Shown here piece after piece: positions 56,575 to 64,000 of a DNA stretch of 64,000 bases. Below the pieces are notes generated by a model. It had not been told where the DNA came from, searched no databases, and worked only from the letters and a program-made list of their open reading frames with translations. Source of the stretch: Lachnospiraceae bacterium (lineage in GTDB: Bacteria > Bacillota > Clostridia > Lachnospirales > Lachnospiraceae). Position 1 is the first letter of the stretch; each line of letters starts with the position of its first letter. The position numbers were made by a program, and so were the translations under genes. Location of the stretch: positions 1 through 64,000 of the forward strand of contig JAQXVT010000053.1 in assembly GCA_029225065.1 (NCBI GenBank), in the 5' to 3' direction.

Positions 56575-57756
56575 TTACTTAATCTTCTTCCCGTCCTTCA
56601 CAACGCCCTTCAGCCGCAGCTCCTCATCCAGCAGCACCACATTTCCGTGCTTGCCCGGCGTGATCGATCCATACTGATCATAGATGCCAAGGCTCTTCGC
56701 CGGGTTTGCTGTTGCACACGCAGCCGCAGTCTCAAACGGAATCCCCATCTGCTTTACCACCACGCGCATGCAGTCCGGCAGCGTCGTCACGGAGCCAGCC
56801 AGAGCACCGTCCGATACTAGCGTCGCATGGTTGCCGCGTACTTTCACGTCCAGGCCGCCAAGCGTATACTGTCCGTCCGGCATGCCTGCCGCACGCATAC
56901 TGTCACTGATCAGAATCATGCGGTTCGCGCCGAGCATCTTAAACGTCGCGCGCACGACTGCCGGATCCACATGCACGCCGTCACAGATCAGTTCCGCCAT
57001 CACGTGTTCACTGTCCGACACAGCTCCTACCACGCCCGGTGCACGGTGTGAAAACGGCGGCATCGCATTGTAGAGATGCACCGCATGATTTGCGCCCGCA
57101 TCAAATGCCGCCATTGCATGCTCATAATCCGAATTCGTATGCGCCAGCGACACATTTACCTCATCTTTTACTTCATGCACAAACTCAACCGCCCCCGGTT
57201 CCTCCGGTGCGATTCCGATAAAGCTCACAAGCCCTTCCGCCGCGCGCTGAAATCTCCTGAAAATTTCAGTATCGCACGGAATGATGTTCCGCTCATCCTG
57301 TGCCCCTTTTTTGACCTTACTGATAAACGGTCCTTCCATATTTACACCGACCAGATCCGCCTCAGCCTGCGCTTTTGCTCTCATCTCTTCCGGAGCATCT
57401 GCCGCTTTTTCCGTTTCCGCTTTTTTCCGATATGCAGCTGCCACTGAAAGAATGTGCTCCAGCTCCGGTACCGGAAGGGTCATCGTCGCCGGTGCAATCG
57501 CGGTCACGCCGATCGACGCCTCATACCGCGCGATTTCCCGGATTGCCTCCTCAGTACCGTCACAGAAATCATATCCCATGCAGCCGTGAAAATGGAGATC
57601 AATCATGCCCGGAATCGCATAACAGCCTTCTCCGTCCAGGATTTCCTCATTCTCCTGTGCATCTGCATTCTCTGCGAAAACACCGCCGCGGATACAGATT
57701 TCACCCTCTTTAAAAGTCTGGTTTTCCTGATATACCTTTACATTTTTAATAATCAT
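56575..57756 (-). CDS. nagA: N-acetylglucosamine-6-phosphate deacetylase
   Basis: AIPGMIDLHFHGCMGYDFCDG, HLYNAMPPFSHRAPGVVGA, ISDSMRAAGMPDGQY. Confidence 0.95.
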   Translation of the reverse strand: MIIKNVKVYQENQTFKEGEICIRGGVFAENADAQENEEILDGEGCYAIPGMIDLHFHGCMGYDFCDGTEEAIREIARYEASIGVTAIAPATMTLPVPELEHILSVAAAYRKKAETEKAADAPEEMRAKAQAEADLVGVNMEGPFISKVKKGAQDERNIIPCDTEIFRRFQRAAEGLVSFIGIAPEEPGAVEFVHEVKDEVNVSLAHTNSDYEHAMAAFDAGANHAVHLYNAMPPFSHRAPGVVGAVSDSEHVMAELICDGVHVDPAVVRATFKMLGANRMILISDSMRAAGMPDGQYTLGGLDVKVRGNHATLVSDGALAGSVTTLPDCMRVVVKQMGIPFETAAACATANPAKSLGIYDQYGSITPGKHGNVVLLDEELRLKGVVKDGKKIK

Positions 57757-57851
57757 CTTCCGTCCCTCCATACTCACCAAGTATAGCATCGAAACTGAAA
57801 ATAGCAAGGGAGTTTATAGACTTTTCATAACCTTTTGGCGGCCCCCCCAAT

Positions 57852-57890
57852 GCAAAAAGCTCCGGCAGAATTTACTCTGCCGAAGCTCCG
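57852..57890 (-). terminator. Terminator after the GH43 gene
   Basis: Minus strand AGCTTCGGCAGAGTAAATTCTGCCGGAGCTTTTTG. Confidence 0.75.
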
Positions 57891-57912
57891 AATATAGCCA
57901 ATGTAAGTCATC

Positions 57913-57966
57913 CTCTGCTTATTGCTCCGCGCAACCTTGCAGTGGGCTTGCTTGATTCGGTTAAAA
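57913..57966. repeat. Dispersed hairpin repeat, copy B
   Basis: CTCTGCTTATTGCTCCGCGCAACCTTGCAGTGGGCTTGCTTGATTCGGTTAAA, near-identical to 27975-28030. Confidence 0.75.
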
Positions 57967-57985
57967 TATTTATCCCTGCTTACTC

Positions 57986-60730
57986 TCAGCCCGCCTTGTA
58001 AAGATCCTTCACCTCAGTCGCGGTCAGCGCTCCGAAGTACACTCTCACGTCATCAAACAATGCGCTGCGGACATCCTCGTCGCCCCAGATTGCACCGCTG
58101 CCGACCATGACGTCCTTTGCCTGCGAGATACCGGTCTTGTTTTTGCGGAAGCAGTCAGTCAGGTCCTTTGTCTCCTCGCCGACCAGCTCTCCGTTTAAGT
58201 AAACCTTAATGCCCTGCGGATCTACCGTGTAAACCACGTGCTCCCAGGTGTCGCGTTCGCCGTTTATGGAAAGCAGTGCGCCCTGCACATCGCTGTAGGC
58301 ATTTGCATTGATGCGTGCGATCAGATTTGCACCGATTCTTGTCAGCGGATATGCATTATCCGCATCCGCCTCAAACAGTGCACTGTGCTCGAACGTATCT
58401 GATGCAATGTTGACCCACATTGCAACGGAATAGCCGGCCGGCTTGATGCCGGAGAACGTATCTTCCGGAAGCTTTAAGTAGTTTACGTTCTGTGCCCCCT
58501 CCTCATTTGTGACGGAAAGAACATTTCCGCGGGTCTCATCCTGAATAACGGATGCGCTTCCGACGAGCGCTGCCCCCTCAGAAAGTGCGGAACCGTCGAC
58601 TGCAGAAACCGTTCCGTCCTCTGCAGGCGTTTCAAAATCGTAGCCACAGATCAGGTAAGCATTCTGGCGAACCGTGACTTTATAAGTAGATTCCACCGTC
58701 GTGCTGCCGTAGGTGATCGTTGCGGTCAGTTTTGCACGTGCATCCTCACCCTCTGCCGGAGTGACCGTACCGTCAGCTGCGATGACCGATTCATCCGAGC
58801 TGCTCCAGGTGACATCCGCGCCCATGACAGAAGTCGGAAGCTCCAGATTTTCTCTCGTCGCAGACGGAATCGTCTGACCTATGGAGATTGCCGCCATGTT
58901 CGCGAGCATTTCCTCGTCATCCATATCAATCATGCTGCCCCAGATGTTGGTATTGTCATTTCCTGTCGCTGCAAACGTCATGACCGGAGTCGTATCAGAA
59001 TTTTCCTTGTGCTGGCGGAAGAAATATCCCTTGTAAACCACGTCGTTCATCTCAAACGTCACATAATCATAGCCTTTTCCAGAATCCGCCTTCGTCCAGG
59101 TGCCGGTCGCTGCACCGGACACCGTACCGTCCGCGTTTAAGGTCAGCATCTGCGTCTCGAGCATCTCACCGCTCGTCTTTGTGCCGTGATTGATAAATTC
59201 ATAGGAGCCGACTACTTCATCCTCTGAGTAATTTTCCGGCTGCTCACCGCGGTACTCATAAACCGCTGCCACCGGCCAGTTATCCTCATTTAAAAACTGC
59301 TGATGGACACGAACCTCGTGCGCCTCCAGCTGCGGGTCGACATCGAAACGCTGATGGTAAACGAGATAACGGGAACCGTCCTCATCGATCAGCGCGGAGT
59401 TGTGTCCGGCCGCGCGTTTGCCGAGCTGATTGTAAAAGCTGTAGTTGCCGATCAGCTTGATACCGTAGTTGTCATTGTTCTCGCCGCTCTCGCTGGCATT
59501 TCCGCCTGCCGCATCTACATACGGTCCGGTCGGATTCTCCGAACGGAAGAGACGCATGTTGTAGCCGCCCTCTGCAGTCAGTCCTCCATAAGTTTCATAC
59601 AGATAGTAGTAACCGGTTTCCGGATCATACTGAATATACGGAGCCTCGCCGGACTGATGATTGCCGCCTGCGAGGTGAACACCGAAATAGCGGTCCACGA
59701 AATTGCCGGAAACCTCGTCCGTGGAATCGACTCCCGGATAGATTGCCTCTCCTGTTGCGCGGTCAAGCTCCAGCAGGAAAAGACCGCCGGACCAGGAACC
59801 GTAGGACATGTAAAGCTTTTCTCCGTCCGCATCGAAAAACAGGTTCGGGTCGATCGCATTCGGTGCATAGAGGTTGTTCCAGCCGCCGGTCACATCAAAC
59901 CAGTTGTCGCTGATCTCATCGATCCCGCCGCCCTCGCTGCCTTTTTCGATCAGAGAGGTGAGATTTAAATAATCATTGTCCCATTTCGTATTGCGGGAGC
60001 TGTTGCCGTCCGGATCTCCCGTTTTCGTGAAACCAGAGTAGACAATCGTATCGACATACGTGTAGGTACCGTCGAGCGTTTTGGATACCAGATAGCTGAT
60101 ACAGGATCTCCGCCACGTCGAGGACGTACAGCAGTACAGCATATACGCACCCGTGGAGCCGTCCTCCCACTCATAGTACGGATTCCAGATCACATCCGGC
60201 GCCCAGATCGCATAGCCTCCGACACAGTCTCCGTCATTGTAGCCTGCCCACTGAAACGGGATTTCAAACGTCTCTTTCAGATTTCCGTAAAACGGCGTGT
60301 TTTCCGGATTGCCGTAGTCAAAGTTCACCTGCGTCCACTGAATCAGGTCGGAAGATTTCGCCGATGCAGTGTGACTGCCAAGCACATAATACGTGCCGTC
60401 CTCGTTCGAGCGGACAATCGACGGATCGTGAACGGAAACATGTGCCGCCGCGGTCGGCTGATCATCCTCCGCTTCGCCGGAAGCATCCGAGGAAACTTCC
60501 GTTTCGGCATCTTCGATCACGATGGTCTCTGCCTCCCCGGAAGCATCTCCTGCATTTTCTGTCTCAGGGGATTCCCCGATAATCACGTCCTCCGTGTCCG
60601 GTGTAACATCTTCGACGATAATCTCATCTGCGAATGCAGTCACAGCAGACGTCGCTGCAAGCACTGCGCCAAGTGTTCCGGCAAGAATTGTCCGTGCCAG
60701 GCGGCTGCGCCGCATAGATTTGTTGTACAT
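57986..60730 (-). CDS. Glycoside hydrolase family 43 (arabinanase-like) with Ig-like and LamG-like domains, secreted
   Basis: Signal peptide; VHDPSIVRSNEDGTYYVLGSH, AIDPNLFFDADGEKLYMSYGSWSGGLFLLELD, GHNSALIDEDGSRYLVYHQRF; TWSSSDESVIAADGTV; C-terminal LamG-like module. Confidence 0.93.
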   Translation of the reverse strand: MYNKSMRRSRLARTILAGTLGAVLAATSAVTAFADEIIVEDVTPDTEDVIIGESPETENAGDASGEAETIVIEDAETEVSSDASGEAEDDQPTAAAHVSVHDPSIVRSNEDGTYYVLGSHTASAKSSDLIQWTQVNFDYGNPENTPFYGNLKETFEIPFQWAGYNDGDCVGGYAIWAPDVIWNPYYEWEDGSTGAYMLYCCTSSTWRRSCISYLVSKTLDGTYTYVDTIVYSGFTKTGDPDGNSSRNTKWDNDYLNLTSLIEKGSEGGGIDEISDNWFDVTGGWNNLYAPNAIDPNLFFDADGEKLYMSYGSWSGGLFLLELDRATGEAIYPGVDSTDEVSGNFVDRYFGVHLAGGNHQSGEAPYIQYDPETGYYYLYETYGGLTAEGGYNMRLFRSENPTGPYVDAAGGNASESGENNDNYGIKLIGNYSFYNQLGKRAAGHNSALIDEDGSRYLVYHQRFDVDPQLEAHEVRVHQQFLNEDNWPVAAVYEYRGEQPENYSEDEVVGSYEFINHGTKTSGEMLETQMLTLNADGTVSGAATGTWTKADSGKGYDYVTFEMNDVVYKGYFFRQHKENSDTTPVMTFAATGNDNTNIWGSMIDMDDEEMLANMAAISIGQTIPSATRENLELPTSVMGADVTWSSSDESVIAADGTVTPAEGEDARAKLTATITYGSTTVESTYKVTVRQNAYLICGYDFETPAEDGTVSAVDGSALSEGAALVGSASVIQDETRGNVLSVTNEEGAQNVNYLKLPEDTFSGIKPAGYSVAMWVNIASDTFEHSALFEADADNAYPLTRIGANLIARINANAYSDVQGALLSINGERDTWEHVVYTVDPQGIKVYLNGELVGEETKDLTDCFRKNKTGISQAKDVMVGSGAIWGDEDVRSALFDDVRVYFGALTATEVKDLYKAG

Positions 60731-60987
60731 AATGACTCCTTTCTTCCGGCTGCCAGCCGGTATCCGTCAGGATAAAATTTCCCCTGCCGTCAAACGGTTC
60801 TCTGTTTATTATTTTAGAAAAATCTAAAATAATATAGATAAAACTATTATATATGAACATACAACAAATAGCAAGAGGAAGATGGGCGAAATGCCGAGAG
60901 AAATTAATAAAAAATCCGCCCCATTCGTAGAAAAGACGAATGAAGCGGCAAAATAGACAGATAATATGGCAAAATATGTATTTTTCT

Positions 60988-62325
60988 TTATTTATACAGC
61001 CCAGCAATCTTCTTCCTGCAATAGAAAAACGCCGGAATCAGAAACGCATCCGCAAAAATCCATGCCATTGGATGTGCCAGGCAGATACCGGTGTAGCCAA
61101 TCAGCGGCACAACCACAATGCCGGCTAATGACCGTGCAATCATTTCCAGTACGCCGGACGTAATCGCAAACACGGAGAAACCCATTCCCTGAATCGTAAA
61201 CCGCACAGTATTGACCAGCACCAGCAGACAGTAACCTGCCGATGTGATCACAAGAAACCGGTATGAATACTCGATTACCTGTGCATCCGCCGTATCCAGA
61301 AACAGAAGTGACAGCTGCTTTCCGGTCAGAAATACAAACACAAACAGCACGGCTGAAATTACAAACCCGAGAAGGGACGCGTCCCTCAGTCCTTTTCCTA
61401 CCCGTTCCAGCTTACCGGCACCCATATTCTGGCCGCTGTAAGGCGCCATCGTTGCTCCGATCGCCTCGATTGGACAGCTGATAAACGAATTGATCCGCTG
61501 CGCCGCCGTCACACCAGCTACGGTCAGGGAACCAAATCCATTGATTGCTGCCTGAATGACAAGCGTACCAATCGCTGTGACCGAATACTGCAGCCCCATC
61601 GGAATACCCATGTAGCACAGCGTTTTCATGTAAGAGCTCCGCATCCTCCATTCCTCTTTTGAAATACGCAGGATCTCAAATTTTTTCTTCATGTAATAAA
61701 GCGATAGCAAACCGGAAATTCCCTGCGCAATTACCGTTGCGAGTGCCGGTCCCTCAACTCCCATATGAAATACCAGGATAAACACAATATCAAGCACAAT
61801 ATTAATGCCCGAAGCAATCGCCAGAAATACAACCGGCGAACGGCTGTCCCCAAGAGACCGAATGATCGCCGCGGTTGCATTATACAGAAAGGTCGTTGGA
61901 ATTCCAATGAAAATGATCACAATATATACATACGCATATTCAAAAATATCTTCCGGCGTATCCATCAGCGTCAAAAGCGGCCGGCAAAATACCACGACTG
62001 CAGCCGTAAGTACAACAGAGAAAATCACACACAGCCACGCACTGTTCGCCACAAACCGACGCAGCTCCGATTCCCGCTTCGCGCCAAACATCTGTGAAAC
62101 CGGTATCGCAAAGCCATTACAGACACCGGTGCAAAAGCCGATAACAAGAAAGTTTAATGAGCTTGTGGAGCCGACGCCGGCCAATGGGCCGACGCCAAGA
62201 AATTTTCCTACAATCACTGTATCCACCATACTGTAAAACTGCTGAAACAGCATGCCCAGAAACATCGGGATCGCAAACCCGATAATCAGCTTCAGCGGAT
62301 TTCCGCTCGTCATATCCTTTGTCAT
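60988..62325 (-). CDS. MATE family efflux transporter
   Basis: NPLKLIIGFAIPMFLGMLFQQFYSMVDTVIVGKFLGVGPLAGVGSTSSL. Confidence 0.95.
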   Translation of the reverse strand: MTKDMTSGNPLKLIIGFAIPMFLGMLFQQFYSMVDTVIVGKFLGVGPLAGVGSTSSLNFLVIGFCTGVCNGFAIPVSQMFGAKRESELRRFVANSAWLCVIFSVVLTAAVVVFCRPLLTLMDTPEDIFEYAYVYIVIIFIGIPTTFLYNATAAIIRSLGDSRSPVVFLAIASGINIVLDIVFILVFHMGVEGPALATVIAQGISGLLSLYYMKKKFEILRISKEEWRMRSSYMKTLCYMGIPMGLQYSVTAIGTLVIQAAINGFGSLTVAGVTAAQRINSFISCPIEAIGATMAPYSGQNMGAGKLERVGKGLRDASLLGFVISAVLFVFVFLTGKQLSLLFLDTADAQVIEYSYRFLVITSAGYCLLVLVNTVRFTIQGMGFSVFAITSGVLEMIARSLAGIVVVPLIGYTGICLAHPMAWIFADAFLIPAFFYCRKKIAGLYK

Positions 62326-62330
62326 AGTTT

Positions 62331-63995
62331 TTACCTCGTATTAACAAACTGACTATTGTAAATTTCTGCATAAAATCCATTTTTTGCAAGCAGCTCCCTA
62401 TGTGTCCCCTGCTCCACAATATTTCCGTCCCGCATGACAAGAATCACATCAGCATTGCGGATCGTAGAAAGGCGGTGCGCCACAATAAAGCTTGTCCGGT
62501 CCTTCATCATCGTATGGAATGCCTTCTGAATTTTGATCTCCGTTCTTGTATCAATCGAGGACGTCGCCTCATCCAGAATCAGCATCGGCGGCAGACACAG
62601 CATGACACGTGCAATACACAGCAGCTGCTTCTGCCCCTGCGAAAGATTGCCGCCGTTTTCGGTGATCATCGTATCGTACCCTTCCGGCAGACGGCGGATA
62701 AAGCTGTGTGCATGTGCTTCCTTAGCCGCCTGAATGATTTCTTCATCCGTTGCGTCCGGCCGTCCGGTCCGGATATTATCTCGAATCGTGCCGCTGCGCA
62801 GCCATGTATCCTGAAGCACCATACCGAACGCGCTCCGCACCGTCTCCCGCTTCAGATCACGGATATCTGTTCCCTCGATTTTGATTGAACCGCTGTCTAC
62901 ATCGTAGAAACGCATCAGCAGATTAATCAGTGTCGTTTTTCCGCAGCCGGTTGGCCCGACGATGGCGATCATCTGACCTTTTTTTGTCTCCAGATTAAAA
63001 TCCTGAATCAGTTTTTTCTCAGGCGTATACGAGAAATTCATATGAGAAATCGAGACGCGCCCAATCTCCTGCGGGAGCTGCTTTTCCGGCTCCTTATCCG
63101 GAATCTGAGGTTCCTCATCGATCAGTTCAAACACGCGGCCCGCACATGCAACCGCATTCTGAAGCTCTGTGATAACGCCTGAAATCTCATTAAACGGCTT
63201 CGTATACTGGTTTGCATAGGAAAGAAATGCCGAGAGCTGTCCAACCGTCATCGCACCGCGCACAGCCGCAAACGCTCCCGTCAGTCCGACCGCCGTATAT
63301 ACCAGGCTGTTAACAAAACGAGTCGACGGATTTGTGATGGAAGAGAAAAATGTCGCGCGCAGCGAACATTTCTGCAGCCGATCGTTAATCTCATCGAACC
63401 GCAGCTGCACCTTTTCTTCCTGCCCATACGCCTGTACTACCTTCTGATTTTCAATCATTTCATTGATCAGCGCCGTCTGCTCACCACGCGTCTTCGATTG
63501 AAGCTTAAACATCGAATACGTACGCTTTGCGATAAAATTTGCCACCAGCAGTGAAACCGGTGTCAGTACCACAACGACCACCGTAATGCCCGCGTTGACC
63601 GAAAGCATGAAAAACAGCGTTCCAACAATCGTAACAATACCTGTAAACAGCTGTGTAAATCCCATCAGCAGTCCGTCCGCAAACTGATCGACATCCGCAA
63701 TGATGCGGCTGACAATATCGCCGGAGGAATGAGTATCCAGATACTTCAGCGGAAGAATTTCAAGCTTTGCAAATGCTTCCTCCCGGATATTCCGTGTCAC
63801 CGTATAAACGATCTTGTTGTTGCACACATTCATGATCCACTGTGCAGCTGCTGTAAGCGCGATTGCCGCCACCATCGTGCGCATAATCTGAAAAATTGCA
63901 GAAAATTCCACTTTTCCAGGACCTAAAATGTGGTCTACCACATTTCCGGTCAGTACCGGAAGGTACAGCGTCAGCGCTACAGAAACTGCCGCCAT
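62331..63995 (-). CDS. ABC transporter, fused permease/ATP-binding protein (5' end probably beyond window)
   Basis: AIVGPTGCGKTTLINLLMRFYD, LSQGQKQLLCIARVMLCLPPMLILDEATSSID. Confidence 0.94.
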   Translation of the reverse strand: MAAVSVALTLYLPVLTGNVVDHILGPGKVEFSAIFQIMRTMVAAIALTAAAQWIMNVCNNKIVYTVTRNIREEAFAKLEILPLKYLDTHSSGDIVSRIIADVDQFADGLLMGFTQLFTGIVTIVGTLFFMLSVNAGITVVVVVLTPVSLLVANFIAKRTYSMFKLQSKTRGEQTALINEMIENQKVVQAYGQEEKVQLRFDEINDRLQKCSLRATFFSSITNPSTRFVNSLVYTAVGLTGAFAAVRGAMTVGQLSAFLSYANQYTKPFNEISGVITELQNAVACAGRVFELIDEEPQIPDKEPEKQLPQEIGRVSISHMNFSYTPEKKLIQDFNLETKKGQMIAIVGPTGCGKTTLINLLMRFYDVDSGSIKIEGTDIRDLKRETVRSAFGMVLQDTWLRSGTIRDNIRTGRPDATDEEIIQAAKEAHAHSFIRRLPEGYDTMITENGGNLSQGQKQLLCIARVMLCLPPMLILDEATSSIDTRTEIKIQKAFHTMMKDRTSFIVAHRLSTIRNADVILVMRDGNIVEQGTHRELLAKNGFYAEIYNSQFVNTR

Positions 63996-64000
63996 CAGAA

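Noticed and set aside
1-64000. CRISPR arrays, tRNA/rRNA genes, prophage or conjugative modules
   Set aside because: No regularly spaced repeats, no tRNA-like cloverleaf or rRNA sequence, and no integrase, terminase or relaxase proteins were recognised.

Overview
64-kb chromosomal window from a low-to-moderate GC Gram-positive anaerobe. Clostridia, probably Lachnospiraceae, is my inference from gene content; no 16S rRNA is present. No rRNA, tRNA, CRISPR array, prophage or intact transposon was recognised. Housekeeping blocks: gdpP-rplI-dnaB, rpsF-ssb-rpsR, asnS, rsmA, tatD, a small alarmone synthetase, and nagA. Accessory content: a carbohydrate ABC transporter divergent from a YesM/YesN-type two-component system, a VanRS-like pair beside a class B sortase, and an ECF-type sigma factor followed by a membrane-anchored beta-propeller protein. 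There are also three MATE transporters, a PTS EIICBA next to a two-component pair, a GH43 enzyme and a secreted parallel beta-helix protein. The most interesting locus (about 44.3-55.2 kb) holds xylulokinase, DUF4867, a FucI-fold isomerase, galM, an anchored sugar-binding protein, a LytS/YesM-type kinase, an AraC-type regulator and a XylF-like lipoprotein, with no transporter permease or ATPase and no XylA. Other signals: a decayed VbhA/Fic toxin-antitoxin remnant with a stop codon at the catalytic-motif Arg; a terminator-containing 5' leader of a MATE gene; a nested inverted-repeat element after nagA; several dispersed intergenic repeats; and a truncated radical-SAM gene at the left edge that is absent from the supplied ORF track. 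Functional names come from recognising protein motifs by eye; no search was run.
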